A stretch of DNA of 64,000 bases from the NCBI GenBank assembly GCA_963556145.1, contig OY744461.1, positions 7,760,891-7,824,890 on the forward strand, given 5' to 3'. This stretch comes from Hygrocybe punicea (Eukaryota > Basidiomycota > Agaricomycetes > Agaricales > Hygrophoraceae). A program made the translations under genes and the position numbers. Positions 1 to 11,473 of the stretch are shown here, one piece after another. A model generated the notes under the pieces. That model saw only the letters and a program-made list of their open reading frames with translations. It searched no databases and was not told where the DNA came from. Numbering within the stretch: the first letter of the stretch is position 1; the number at the start of each line of letters is the position of its first letter.

Positions 1-1261
1 TCTCGAGCTGTCCCAACCTGGACATATGCGGGCTCCTCCAGTTTCCGGAAGGTATGTTTAGTTGTCTTATCGAATGCTTCCGCAATTTCACGGACAACAT
101 CCGGATAGCCAAACCGAGATCCAACCAATTTAGCTGTAAACCCTACTTTCAACTCCTAGGAAGGATCGGGATGTTCTACACACTAACATTGCAAGTAAAT
201 CTCGGCACGACGGGTCACAAACGCAGACCCCTCCAAAAGACCTGTCCGGTATCACGGCTGAGGTGTCGTTCGTTGATTACAGTGCGGCTTTGCTCACAAT
301 CTGGAGTTGCAATCTCTGCATATAACGGTGACCCAGATACCTGGCGGTAGGTGCTGATGTCAACGGTCCCTCCACCAGCATCAATAATCACAACGCCATC
401 ACCCCTCTGTTTGCATCTCGTCAGTGCGTCGTGATCACAAGCTAGAATGGTTAAGCTGGACATGCCTCTAAGGAGTTGGTTGCTAAACCTTTCGATACGC
501 AAAAATGCAGGCAAGCCTCTCCTTCCGTGACAAATTCGATGCGTTCTTGACCAGCTTCAGGATTTGGAACTAGTGACGCGAGCAGGGCGGCGGCACGAAG
601 GCTTTCCTGCTGAATACCCCCCCAGCCATTTGGATGACTCAAGACGTAGTGGATTTCATCCTTGACAGAGTTCCATAGAGCATCGCCATCGTGATGTGTC
701 TCTTGAATATATTGGCATGTGCATCGGTGGAGATACCGCAGAAAATCTGCGAAGACATCCACGGCTGTCTTAAGCGGCGGTAAGGGGGCTATAGATTGGT
801 CACCAAGATTGGAAAGCGATAGGTCTTTCGGACGAAAGTGCAGCTTAAACCTGTGATACGACGAGGCGATAAGACGCGGAATGTGGTGGAATAGGCAAAT
901 ATGGCACAATACCATTCAGCTTTGATCCATTGCTCCTCATCAGCCCTTATCAAGGTCCTTGGAAGGGTAGCCTCAGCACCGGCAGCCCGGACTCGGCCTT
1001 TTGCATCATAGTAGATGATAGAGGGAATCTTCAAGTCCCCGCCCGCACTATCATGTCCCGGAAACCTACGGATTTGTTTCAGGAGGCAACGGCAGAATTC
1101 TAATCAAAGACGGTAACATACCGAGTTACACTTGAAATTTCGGGAACCTTTCCGGGATCGAGGATGGCGTAGGAAACACCGCTGTACGTAGTGCCAATAT
1201 CGTATGCTAGCACCAGTTTTCGCTTGCGACCACGAAATGGTTTCCTGTTATTGGGTGGCAT
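1..1261 (-). CDS. Hsp70/HSPA12-like ATPase, N-terminal part (runs off the left edge)
   Basis: Actin-fold ATPase of the Hsp70 superfamily, probably a cytosolic chaperone-like protein of the divergent type expanded in Agaricomycetes. Seen: phosphate-1 motif LVLAYDIGTTYSGVSYAI about 16 residues after the start, phosphate-2-like VIIDAGGGTVDIS near 400-330 on the minus strand, and GSAFVTRRAEIYLQC after a 56-bp intron (242-297, gtgagc...cag) that joins in frame. Other introns lie near 1030-1100 and around 170. The start at 1261 is chosen over the upstream Met at 1291 because basic residues followed directly by the ATPase core is the usual arrangement. The C-terminal part is outside the window. Family call is firm; subfamily and role are inferred. 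Confidence 0.85.
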
Positions 1262-1430
1262 GTGTAATTGTAGAACAGCCGATGCTATCAAGCGCCCAAG
1301 GTCCCGGCCAATGGCAGACGTGCCTGGACATGTACTGTATGGGGCAATATTAGGTTCATCAGGGTCTAATTTGCACCCGAGCCCAGCTGAGGTCGAGCGA
1401 TTAGACTAAATATAAACAGACGACCTCTCC

Positions 1431-1994
1431 ATGGATCCATATGGTGATGAACGTCAAAAATATCCCCATGGAGGAGATACAACATGCAAATCACGCTTGT
1501 CGCAAAGAGGGGATAGCATTTCCGAGACCCAGGTAGTGGAAGGAAGCGAGTCTCTGCGGCGGAGGCGGAACTGTCAGGAAGAAGCGAACTCCATACACTC
1601 AAGCGTCCAAAGGAGACGATTCCGAGGCGAGGAAGTCAAGTCAACCGTGGATGGCCATGTTGAACAGAAATGCGCAAATCAAGGGGCATCCCAGCAAGGT
1701 TTTGTGAAAGAAACTCAACAACTGGAGGAGACATTGAAACAGAAAGACAAAGAGGTGGTATGCCTTTCCGGAAGCAGGAGTACAGTCAACACTGATTTTG
1801 CAGGCCAAGCCAACGATCTTCAACTTCACTTCACAAAGTGCAGTCCTTTCATGGTGATTTGGTCTCGTCAAGGCCCGCAGCATGGAACAGTCAAACTTGA
1901 ACTTCGGACCTGCTCTATCCAACAAATTGGCCGATTCAGAGTTCCTGATTCCGACCGACATCAGTACCGTACATCTGGCGCTGTACATATCTGA
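1431..1994 (+). CDS. Hypothetical charged ORF, uncertain
   Basis: A 187-codon open frame divergent from the Hsp70-like gene. The product is rich in Arg, Glu, Gln and Ser, with a short stretch resembling a coiled coil (KETQQLEETLKQKDKEV). No domain is recognised, and a minus-strand frame of 115 codons overlaps it. It could be one exon of a longer gene or a chance frame. Confidence 0.25.
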   Translation: MDPYGDERQKYPHGGDTTCKSRLSQRGDSISETQVVEGSESLRRRRNCQEEANSIHSSVQRRRFRGEEVKSTVDGHVEQKCANQGASQQGFVKETQQLEETLKQKDKEVVCLSGSRSTVNTDFAGQANDLQLHFTKCSPFMVIWSRQGPQHGTVKLELRTCSIQQIGRFRVPDSDRHQYRTSGAVHI

Positions 1995-2509
1995 AGCTTG
2001 AAGTCACCTTGCAGCCTGCTCTTGCGGCTAACCCGGGCTGTTCTCGCAACGACCACCTCATTCGCATCTCACGAGAAACGAGGTTAGTCTTGGAGCAACT
2101 TGATTAACGCGTTATTCTTCTCAAATTCCATCCGCGATCTTAGCAAGCGGGCAACCAGATAGCAGAAGCATGATTTGCATTAGAGAATTTGCGACCTTGT
2201 TGAGTTGAACTTGGAGGTAAATGAAGATATCACTTCAGCTTGAATGCACTGTACAATATAGCGTCATCAGGCAGGCTTCCACAGGCTACTGCTCCACGTC
2301 TCAAAGAAATATTGGTATATCGATGTGGATGAGACTACACGGGGGATTATAAATAATTGTCAACTTTTCAGTATGTCGAAACAATAGGAGCATAGATTTC
2401 GGATACCAGCGGTACACTCAACATAACCTACACAAGCGGTCCATCAATCTGACGTCCAACATGACGAAAATATATATAGAGGAACTGCCGCTCAACCGTC
2501 AACTGTCAT
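1995..2509. other. Intergenic, no gene recognised
   Basis: AT-rich sequence without a convincing open frame on either strand. It lies downstream of the minus-strand membrane-protein gene, so it may hold its 3' UTR. Confidence 0.4.
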
Positions 2510-4119
2510 TCACACCCCAAATCGATCACGACCAAGACCAGGCGGACTGGTCACATCTCTCTCTTCGCCACGACGCCCGTTCCGCCCACTGGGACCGTCA
2601 GAATCGGAGAACGGATCGTCGTCCTTCGCATCGAACGACATCTTATTGTCGTCCATGCCAACGCCGACGCCATACCCAGGCAACTTGCTTTCACTCTCGT
2701 ACGGCGGGGCGAATGCCTCGTCACGGGGAGGTGGCGCGCCTGAAGGCGGCGCGTATGTGCCGGGGTAACTGTACCCCAGGCTAGGTACAGAGTCTGGGCC
2801 ATCGTAAGGTGCGTTGTAGTGCGATGGGTACGCGGCCATACGGACTTGATTAGAAGGAGCGCGGAGGAAATTGGCGGGACTGGTAGGGTCCAAAAGCTGG
2901 CGATAGTAGGCGAATGCAACAGAGGAGAAGACGACGGCGAGGACTAGAAGTAGGAGTGTGGCGATTACAAGGAGGGGAAATTTCAGCGGGCGATGGAGGG
3001 GAAATTTTTTGGCGGAGGCTTACAGGATATGATGAGAAGGGTGACGATTTCAGAAAAGGAGTCGTGTGACCAGGCACTCCGGCACCCTGCAGAGAGGTCA
3101 GCGCAATCCTAGAGCTACAACAAACGAGCGCAGACATTGTGCCGCATCATCTGGACTAAGTTTCTGGTCCGTAGTTGGACCCCAGATACCGTAACTCTAC
3201 AGAACAAAGATGAGTGTGGGTGACTACCGAATGCTATCACGGAGAACTGACGAAAGTGATGGTTTCGTTGGTGGCCACACTCGTACATTCATTGATTAAA
3301 TCGTTCTAAGCCACCTTGTGAGTTCGAAAGGTTGAATCGAAGCACTAAAATGATACCTTGAAGGTAAAATGGATAACTGTGCGGAGTAAAGATGCAGTAA
3401 CTACGAGCAGGGCAGCCAAGACGGAACCATAAGCGTATAGGCGAACAAGAGCCAGTCGTTGCTAAAGCAACGGAGAAGTTGAATCAGATGGGAAAAGGGG
3501 GGACGAGAAGAATCGCTGACGGTGAAAGTACTGAAGATGCCATACAATTCGGTGGCACAGACTGTTAGATACATCGCACCCAGTGCGATTGAAATAGGCG
3601 CAAGTTTGGGCAGATGCTCTGTGAAGAAACAGAACAGGTGAGAGAAAGAAGATAGGATAAAAACCGCCACAAACCTAGACGAGCAATGTGAAGATCCTGG
3701 AATGAATTTATCTAGAGGAGCCACGACGTCATGTTCCGGTCAAATAGATGGGCAAGACTTGCTGACCGCTCTGTGAAAGGATAACTGAGGACCAACGACA
3801 TCACAACGTAAATTCGGGTACATACGAGAAGAGTGTCCAGATTGCACCCATTGTGGCGACTGTTTGAAAGAAGGCGCTTTCAGAGGGGTTCTTTCGAGTT
3901 TGTGGTGAATGAGCATTGCTCACCAAGCAACACCAGCGGTCGTAAATTTTTGCGATACATACGAGAAACAAAGGCATAGGAAGGAGGAGCGCCTATGTAG
4001 CAAGGAATGGACGTATATAAGTATCGTGAGCCACTGTGTTGCAACCACAGCAACGATAATGATGTCTCAGATAAGGACTAATACCCACCTGCCGGCGGGG
4101 GAGCTCGCGTTGAGTTCAT
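2510..4119 (-). CDS. Four-helix membrane protein of unknown function, paralogue 1
   Basis: Multi-exon gene for a small integral membrane protein. Reading the exons in order gives a short N-terminus from the ATG at 4119, a helix containing APISIALGAMYLTVCA followed by GIFSTFT, a second containing LVRLYAYGSVLAALLVVTA, a polar loop (NDLINECTSV), a WCRSAW segment with a third hydrophobic run, and a fourth helix ending YYRQLLDP. A Pro/Tyr/Gly-rich acidic tail of about 110 residues follows to the stop at 2510. Introns of 50-70 bp fall at positions matching those of the neighbour at 4551-6112, and QRLALVR / QRLPLVR and AFAYYRQL / YIYYRQL align between them, so the pair are duplicates in head-to-head orientation. 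The tail is presumably cytosolic. Function unknown; first-exon boundaries are the least certain. Confidence 0.7.
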
Positions 4120-4550
4120 TGAGGAATGTTCGGAGCAGATTCGTTGAGCAAGCTGAAAGTCGAAGGAAAGAGTGCGGAAGAGGCGAGTTGGTGAAGTCGG
4201 TTGTTTGGTTTAGCACAGCATAATAATAATATCATGTCACGGGATTGTCGGAGGAGGCGGTGGTGGGTATTTGACTATTGTGCATGGTCAGCTTCAACCC
4301 CCTCCTGTGCTCCCGGTCTGAATAATTGGCAGAAATACGCTACGCTAGAACGACAGGTTTTACCATTTTCATTGGCGTACATGTCTGCAGAGTGTCCGAA
4401 TAGGAGTTCTTATCCATCAGTGATACAAGTTAGCACAGCATCACGGACGTTTCCGACTGCCAGCTTTGCTTTCGTTCCACTTCCTGCGCAGGTCGCCTAG
4501 CATTTTCCTTCTGCTTTCTTTATTATTGACAACGCTACAATTTGCGCAAT
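4120..4550. promoter_or_regulatory. Shared divergent promoter region of the membrane-protein pair
   Basis: The 431 bp between the two divergent start codons (4119 minus, 4551 plus) contain no convincing coding frame. By position this is the bidirectional promoter; no specific factor site is claimed. Confidence 0.5.
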
Positions 4551-6112
4551 GACCATCACGACCTCGAGACCAACCCCGCTTCAGCTTCCCTCAAGTGCGT
4601 GTCACATCTCCACCTCAATCCTGCTTGACCGTATTCACTCTTAACGCATAGTGGCATCTACGTATCCCATTGCCAGTAGGTTGACCACCACGTCTGCATA
4701 CTTCGCTGTGTGGTTGAACCTGAACGCTCTACAGACGAGCCCAAATCAAGGCTCGGACGATTTATCAAGGCCCTCTTCAAAAAGAATTGGAGACGTGCCG
4801 TGATAGCTGGTACGCATTCCACCAGAAATATCACACCTTCAACTATTTACTTGGATCTCAGTTGCAATCATCCATTCTATACGATTTGTCGTTCAGTACG
4901 TATTCAGAAGTTTGGCCGATGATTGCTTGTTTACTCAAACACGTACAGTGCTGTGTGTCAAATGATTATATCTATTCATCGTCTAACCACTAAATCTATC
5001 TGAAGAATCTATCCTTCAACGATAAAAATATCGATGCCTCCCGTGCGTCATCGCCCTGTTTTATTGCCTTCTTGCTTTACTTCCCGACTCCATACTTGTG
5101 TAGACAATCTCGGCAACCTGGCATCCATCTCACTCGCACTGGCAGTAATGTATTCTATCGCAACTGGTATTCAAATATTTGGAATCTTCAGTGCCGTAAT
5201 GGTTCGTATCATTCTCTCTTGATGTTCTACTTGCCGTTCACCCTAAATTGCTTTCCTATCATCTTCCCACAGCAACGTCTGCCTCTCGTTCGAGCATATA
5301 CGTTTCTCTCATTTGTTGCTGCGCTCTTGGTAGGGGCAGCGAGTCTAATAGACGTGATTGTATACTTCAATTTCGTGGTAACGGCCATTTTCGTTTTCTC
5401 AGAAAGCCAAGTATCGGGAATTTGACTACAGTCTTGTATATCACGTTTTAGGATGACTTGATGGAGGAATGCGCATCTCTGGCAATGGAGGGAAAATTAT
5501 TCCACAAGTCCACATTCGTGCGTGCATATGCACTAGTTGTTGCTGCGAGAACCAATCACTCCCCACCATACAGCTAAACGACAACTGGCCTTCTGACATA
5601 CCAGAGAGCAAGGTCAAGGCTTACTCAGGTAATGCCTCCCAGTCCTCCAACAAAAAACACAGCCTCAGTACTGACACCCTAACCGGGAAAACTTAGCTTG
5701 CCTCTCGGCTTGGAACGCCGGCGCCACCTATAAGCCAATCTCCTTCGTCATCCTGCACCTCATCCCAAGCATCCTTGTATTCCTCGTCCCTTACATCTAC
5801 TACCGCCAGCTGTCAAATCCTATGCATCCCCACGGAGCACCAAGCGCTATCCCCATGGGCGCATACCCCGAAGCACATTACAGCCCGCTGTACAACAGCG
5901 CAGCATCCGCGCACCGCAATGCACTGTTGCAGCCGCCGGTGCACAGCGCTCCGGTGTCGGTGACTCTGCACGGGTACAATGCGGCAGGGGCGTCGTCACT
6001 GTATACGCCAGGCCCGCCGAGCTTCAGGGCGTCGGGCGACGGTGGTTATCCGATGTATAGTCAGGGGCCGCCAGGGTACAGCGCGGGCTCGGAGCGCGGT
6101 GAGTTTGTGTGA
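4551..6112 (+). CDS. Four-helix membrane protein of unknown function, paralogue 2
   Basis: Start ATG at 4551 (MTITTSRPTP), with a first intron gtgcgt...gcatag. Later exons give a helix around LASISLALAVMYSIA and GIFSAVM, then QRLPLVRAYTFLSF with a second helix, the acidic loop DDLMEECASLAMEG, LNDNWPSDIPESKVKAY, SACLSAWNAGATYKPISF with a third helix, and VFLVPYIYYRQLSNP as the fourth. A tail of about 100 residues rich in Pro, Tyr, Gly and Ala ends at 6112. Introns after YFNF, after KSTF and after KVKAYS join in phase with GT-AG ends. Same architecture and intron positions as the minus-strand neighbour. Exons between 4630 and 5105 are not fully resolved. Confidence 0.72.
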
Positions 6113-7235
6113 ATGGGGGATGGGAGAGAGTTTATTAGAGTAAGACTGTTTAGTCTGCATATTTGGCTGGTCATTCGCAATTGTATATCTTATTTATTTT
6201 ATTGACAACAACTTTTTATTTTTTGATCACGCAAAAATGCCATGCGCGTTGTCAACTCCTGGTTGTTACTCATGTGTACGGCGCGAGCTGTAGCCATGGC
6301 ATGGTCATCAGAAAAACGACCACCGCCTCCTCACCCCTATGGGCCTACCTACGACGAAGGGATTTGGTCTCTTGTTCGTTTTTCAACTCGGAAGGTTTCA
6401 AACGGGCTTGTGTGCTTTGGAGTGGGCTTTGGAGTAAAGCACAAGCAATTGCACCGACATCGCGGTCAAATCCTCGGAGTTCCTGTGATGAAAGAAAGTC
6501 TCGATCATGTCGCACTGAGTACTATCGTCAAGAGCGTACAGTATGGCCTGCTTAAAATGTTACATCCCCCGAGTAGGACTGTCGACAATCACTCACAGTT
6601 ACTATGAACTCCCGGAATTGGTTAACAGCATTGGTATTTACCATAAAGGGGTCGGTGTCCTCGAAAAGAAGTGGTGGAAGTACATAGTGACAGTGACGAG
6701 TAAGATGAGGCCGAGCCAAGGTGAGCAGGGAAAAGGTCGTTTAACCTACTGGTCATTCGGATTCAAGTAGACCTCAACAAGGGCATTCCATCCAACTCCT
6801 CCCGACATTTTCGAATCGTCGAAACCCAAAAAAAGAAGTCGATTTTCCAGTGCCATGACGCTCACATACCGGATGGCCCCCCAACTTTTGTTTCAAGTGA
6901 AGGCACCGGAAATTCTCAGCAGGAGGGAGCGAATAGGTCCAGACTTCGGGGGTATCACCCCCAGCCCCAGATGAAACCTTTTACCCAGGCACATAAAAGC
7001 GCAGAGTAGGGGGTAAGCGAAAATGTTTGGTACATTCCGGAAACTCTGGGCAAACATGAATCCCCAGGAGTGCCAGTTTGGACGAGGAATGTGTGGTGTT
7101 CAACGTCGAATGGTACAACCAAGTCAGCTGAAAACTTGATAAACTACACACATAAATTTGTCAATATGGCAAAAGTAAATATTGACCAAGTGAGAACAAT
7201 AACACTCACATGTTTGTTCAGAGCACAGCCAGGCA
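6113..7235. other. Intergenic, no gene recognised
   Basis: Several short open frames occur (for example 6242-6607 plus) but none shows a recognisable domain or a splice structure I can defend. An unrecognised small gene is possible. Confidence 0.35.
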
Positions 7236-7936
7236 TCAAGAGAATTTTCCTGCCAGCATAAACTGAGGCGGCATCACCATCAATACACACACACTTCGCG
7301 AGACATGTGGAGGATAATCCTGGTCACGAACAAGCCATCGCCACTTATTCTGATCCAAGTTAAATTCGGCAACACAGAATGAGGGTGCTCGGATTGTGAT
7401 TGCCTGGTCTCGAGCGCCTCCAAAAATATAGACACGATTGTTCACGACACACATGCAAGCACATGCTCGGCCCTTCACATCGCCACCGTCAAGTTCAACA
7501 TTCCACCATATACATGTCTCCAGGTCAACACAGATAAGTGTTGAACACGGTGGGTCACCCTAGATTATCGGCGTGAAATCCACCAAAGATGAGGAGGTAA
7601 GCCCGACCGCTTTTTGAGGTGAGGTGAGTTGTGACTGGTCCACGCAAAACTGGTAATGGCGATCCCACCTCAACCGTGAATGGATTTCCAAGTTGTCTGC
7701 TGAAGGCAAGCCGATCCTAATATGGGAGTGAGGAGCAAGAACAAAGGAGAGTAACATGGACTTGCCATTAGATTGGTCCACTGAAAGGCCCGCAGGTCCA
7801 AGCGATGTAAACTACAGGATGGTTCATTGACAAAGATAAATATGTAGTTGTCGTGGTAAATAGGCCTGTGTAAGGTGTGGGTTGGGGCATCGCCACTAAG
7901 GTGCTGTACCATGATGATTCTCAAGAGGAGGTGCAC
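7236..7936 (-). CDS. Kelch-repeat protein, exons only partly resolved
   Basis: Two stretches on the minus strand read as kelch blades: VNNRVYIFGGARDQ followed by FNLDQNKWRWL near 7440-7340, and upstream YIFIFVNEPSCSLHRLDL followed by FQWTNL near 7850-7780. The pattern of hydrophobic strand, GG, then an aromatic W about 25 residues later is diagnostic of kelch beta-propellers, which act as protein-interaction scaffolds. Introns separate the blades, and the gene probably extends beyond these limits since a propeller needs five to seven blades. Ends and start codon are not established, and a degraded copy cannot be excluded. Confidence 0.55.
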
Positions 7937-8136
7937 CGGAAGTCGAGGTGCGGGTTTGTGGCCGTGGGAGGTCTGGTCGGCTGGCAGGAATCTTTCTTGT
8001 GGTGGTGCGGGTCATGGTTGCGGCGTAACAAAGTCACAATCAGCTTTATTATGTGCTAAGCAAGGGTATATGTGTTCCTGTTCCTGTTCCTGTCTTTGAT
8101 TGCAACTCCACCGGGGGTATAATGCATGAGCGACTC

Positions 8137-8800
8137 CTACAGAGCCAAAGCAGCGAGACCGAAAGCAAAGGCCGCCACTACGGCATTGGCACCGTGAGAA
8201 AGGGCACCACCGGTAGAAGTGGAGCTGAGAATACATGAGCGCGTGATGGCAGGAAGAGATGGAAGAACGACAAAACGCACGAAGGAGCCGCAGTACCCGA
8301 AGAGGATGGTACGGGTTTGGTGGCGCTAGCGCTGGCGCCGGTGCTGGTGCTGGTGGTGTTAGCACCTGATGCTGGAGCCGACGAAGGACCACCGGTTGTG
8401 GTGGCGGCGGGGGGTGAGGAGGAGAAAGTGACACCCTTCAGAGTAAGATTAACGATGCGCGTAAACAGAAAGGGCGTTAGCAAGGGACGTACAACAGAGG
8501 CACAGTTGTCCTTAGCGATCTGCTCTGCAGTGGCAGCATCCTGGGGAGAGCAGGAGGTGACGATGCACTCGGCGGTGCTCTGAACAAAGGCTGCATTCTC
8601 GCAGAGGCAATGCGTGTCAGTCGAAACGCAACCGCCCAGGTCAGCTTTAACTAGACACGTTTGGGCACAAGCTAGGGAACCGCGCTAGATGAGGAAAGGC
8701 CAGAATGTGGAAAACGACGATAGCACATACGTGGGTAATTTTGAGCGCAGGTAGAAGCCAAGGCGCTGGCAAGAGCAAGGAGAGCAAGAATGAAGCGCAT
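8137..8800 (-). CDS. CFEM-domain secreted protein with GPI-type C-terminus
   Basis: Fungal extracellular CFEM protein, a family linked to haem/iron binding and cell-wall attachment. Start at 8800: signal peptide MRFILALLALASALASTCAQ, then an intron (gtatgt...ccctag). The CFEM core has eight cysteines in the expected order: PPCAQTC, LGGC, THCLC, AEC, TSC and DNC, with the conserved aspartate before the fourth. A Ser/Thr/Ala-rich linker (for example GANTTSTSTGASASAT) follows. A second intron (gtgcgt...ctcag) joins in phase to a hydrophobic tail ending VVAAFAFGLAALAL, typical of a GPI anchor signal. Stop at 8137. About 200 residues, usual for the family. Ligand not known. Confidence 0.85.
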
Positions 8801-9010
8801 TGCGGATAAGAGGAAGGACAGTGGGGAAGACTCTCGAAGGAGTTGGGATTTGATTTGCGATGGAATGGTTTTTATCTTTTCGGAAAACAATGGGAAATCC
8901 TAAATTTCCCATATTTATATGTATATTCCCACGAACGCATGACTAAGCAACTGCAATCAGCCACAGAACTGTAAATTCCACTGATCATTGACCTCGACGT
9001 CCACAACGAT

Positions 9011-9602
9011 ATGGTTTGTCCTTTCCCTGACCGTCCTCGAACGCTGCTGATTCTTTGATAACAAGGCTCCCACTACCAAAGCAAAAAAGGCACGGTTTCC
9101 CCACACACACACTTGCCGACGCTAATGTTTCCTTAGTCTGGAGGCAAGACACGCTCCGCCCTCAAGGATGTCGTCACTCGCGAATACACTATCCATCTGC
9201 ACAAGCGTGTGCACGGTCGCTCCTTCAAGAAGCGCGCACCCTGCGCCATCAAGGCCGTCGTCGCTTTCGCCCAAAAGTCCATGGGCACATCAGACGTCCG
9301 GATTGACCCGAGACTAAACCAGGCGCTGTGGGCGCAGGGCATCAAGACTGTGCCGCACCGGTTGCGGGTGAAACTCGAGCGTGCGTTTAGTTATCCTGTC
9401 TGCCATTTCGGATAGGTTGAAAAATATTCCTTTGATACACAGGGAAACGCAATGATGAGGAAAACGCGAAGGAAAAACTTTACACGTACGCTAGCCACGT
9501 ACCAGTGACCTCATTCAAGGTAACGTTCACCCACTGCCTCTCGATCCTTAGCTGAGCCACACCTTACAGGGTCTGCAAACAACGACCCTAGATGCAGAGT
9601 AG
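9011..9602 (+). CDS. RPL31: 60S ribosomal protein eL31
   Basis: Cytosolic large-subunit ribosomal protein eL31, near the peptide exit tunnel. Exons: an ATG-only exon at 9011-9013; 9066-9089 (APTTKAKK); 9137-9380 ([47 protein letters not shown]); 9443-9519 ([18 protein letters not shown]); 9570-9602. The product is about 126 residues, the normal length. The second intron can be kept in frame only with a GC donor at 9090 (AAG|GC) paired with the AG at 9136; the nearby GT at 9095 shifts the frame. Many short introns and an ATG-only first exon are common in basidiomycete ribosomal protein genes. Confidence 0.93.
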
Positions 9603-10295
9603 TGTTTCTTGTTGTCATGCATACCATTTCGAGCAAACCAACCCTTCATCTCCTCGTCCCGTTGAGTTGCGTGTGCCAGTTGATTACTGTTGTTCAAAAC
9701 GATTATTACCAATGAGCACAGCAGAGAATATTAGTTTCGGGACTAATGGAAATCGAAGGATTTCCCCTATCATGACAATACTTGCATGGTGACCGCTTCA
9801 CCTGCTTCACCACCATCACCTGGAAGCGAGGCTCTATTTGCGTCTCGTACGAACTGCCTCAAATTTGAAGCTTAAGCTTTGCAAATCAGGCCCGCTACAA
9901 ATGATGTATCGCTTGGCAAATTGACCAAATCATTAATATTGCTGTTTGTCCCGCGCACTGCATGTTGCACCCTCCGTTGCCTCCGTTGCCTCGGACGCGC
10001 AACTGTATTACAGGGAAGACCATACACTTCTTGATCAATGATCATCCCATCTACAAAAAGGTCTGGCTGTGTATGTGATATCATTGCATAGCCATCTTGC
10101 CCCCTATCAATTTGGGATTATTCAATGAGTATATGAAGTCAGCACCGTCGACCGTTCAACTCAAGCTGGTCTTCACACTCCACACTTTACATTTTACTTC
10201 CAATCCCCTTCCTCCCCCACTCACCAAGCAGGTCTTTGTGGACGGTACGCAACTTTTTGATGATATATAGATTTTGGTTATTTAACCGCCAACAG
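9603..10295. other. Intergenic, no gene recognised
   Basis: Short frames on both strands without domains. It presumably contains the eL31 3' UTR and the promoter of the small secreted protein that follows; a pyrimidine-rich run lies near 10197-10220. Confidence 0.4.
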
Positions 10296-10652
10296 ATGCA
10301 CCTTCATTTATTACTTTCGTTGGCGTTGCTCCCCGCTCTTTCTCTCGCCTTGCCCTATCCGTCGCCTTCTGATTTGGCCACCCGCCAAATTCAGCCCAAT
10401 GAAGAGGCTCTCGGACCTCGTGGCCAATTCAACACTGTTGGGAATCGCTACACTTCTGTTGACACTAGTACTCCTAAGGTCGAAACCGAAACAAAGTCAA
10501 ACAAGAAGAACAAGAAGCAAACTCGAACAAACAAGAAGCCAACAGAAAATCGGCCCCAAAAATATCTCCCAAACACATTCCCACAGACAAGCGAAGAACT
10601 AGCTCAGGTGAAAACAGACGTTCCACACTCAATAGGCTATGGATTGAAATAG
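10296..10652 (+). CDS. Small basic secreted protein, hypothetical
   Basis: Single open frame of 118 codons. The first about 21 residues form a clear signal peptide (MHLHLLLSLALLPALSLALP) and the rest is hydrophilic, with a Lys/Asn/Thr-rich middle (KSNKKNKKQTRTNKK). No cysteines and no recognised domain. The start at 10296 is chosen over the frame-opening Met at 10236 because the signal peptide begins there. A spliced extension past 10652 is possible, since a GT follows the stop closely. It could be a small secreted protein of the effector-like or wall-associated kind, but nothing shows a role. Confidence 0.45.
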   Translation: MHLHLLLSLALLPALSLALPYPSPSDLATRQIQPNEEALGPRGQFNTVGNRYTSVDTSTPKVETETKSNKKNKKQTRTNKKPTENRPQKYLPNTFPQTSEELAQVKTDVPHSIGYGLK

Positions 10653-10931
10653 TTCTACGGTAAGTTTCCGAACTCTTTCTTACTAGTGCGAGCAATGGCT
10701 TATGCGCAGCGGAAGGTTGACAATTGAGGCGCCATCAATAATAGCCACCGCGGCGCGCACTTTGGAGGGGAGGACCTGGGAGCATCGTAGATAATTCTTA
10801 CGTACGAATGGACGCGGTTCAATTTCATCTACTGGTGACCATTCCCTTGTCATGAGACGAAGACACAACTATGAATTTTGAATTTTGTTGTTATTTTACA
10901 AATTCCCACGTAGCAGAAGAGTGCGCCCAAT

Positions 10932-11376
10932 ATGTTCCCTAGCACCACTCTCCTGGAAGCCCTCTCTTCTCCCTTCAAACGCGCCCAATTCGGGCTCTTT
11001 CATGGCAAAACAAAGCAGTACGGCAACAACGTCCCCTTCTCAAAGAAGAAAACCCGACGGGCGTGGCTCCCCAACGTGCAGAATAAGCGCCTGCCATCGG
11101 AGACCCTTGGGCGGGATCTCACTGTGAAGGTAACCGCCCGCGCGCTCCGCACGATCTCCAAGGTGCGCAGGTCATTGGCGTTGTCCGCTTGGGAGGCTCA
11201 TGGACTGACTGAAGTTTTTCTGCTGCCAGCATGGGGGTCTGGATCAGTATGTGCTGAAAACTAAAGCGACGCTGCTTGGCTGGGAGGGCATGCGAATACG
11301 CATGTTGGTGCGTGAGCGTATGGAGGAGCAGGCGCGTGCTGAGAGTAGCCATACCGGGACAACTATGCATATATAA
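10932..11376 (+). CDS. Mitochondrial large-subunit ribosomal protein bL28m
   Basis: Homologue of bacterial L28 (called MRPL24 in yeast). Exon 1 is 10932-11162: a basic N-terminal mitochondrial-type leader, then FGLFHGKTKQYGNNVPFSKK, the L28 signature (GN.V..S..KTRR), followed by WLPNVQNKRL. Exon 2 is 11231-11376 and starts with HGGLDQYVLKT, also typical. The intron (gtgcgc...gccag) joins in phase 0. About 125 residues. Convergent with the SGNH gene, whose stop codon lies 98 bp downstream. Confidence 0.88.
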
Positions 11377-11473
11377 CATAAGCACAAGGAAAATCTGGAT
11401 GTACGCGAGGATGATGAGGACATGTACCAAAATCGCAAGGGGAAAATAATCGAAAAGCAAAAGGGAATATTAA

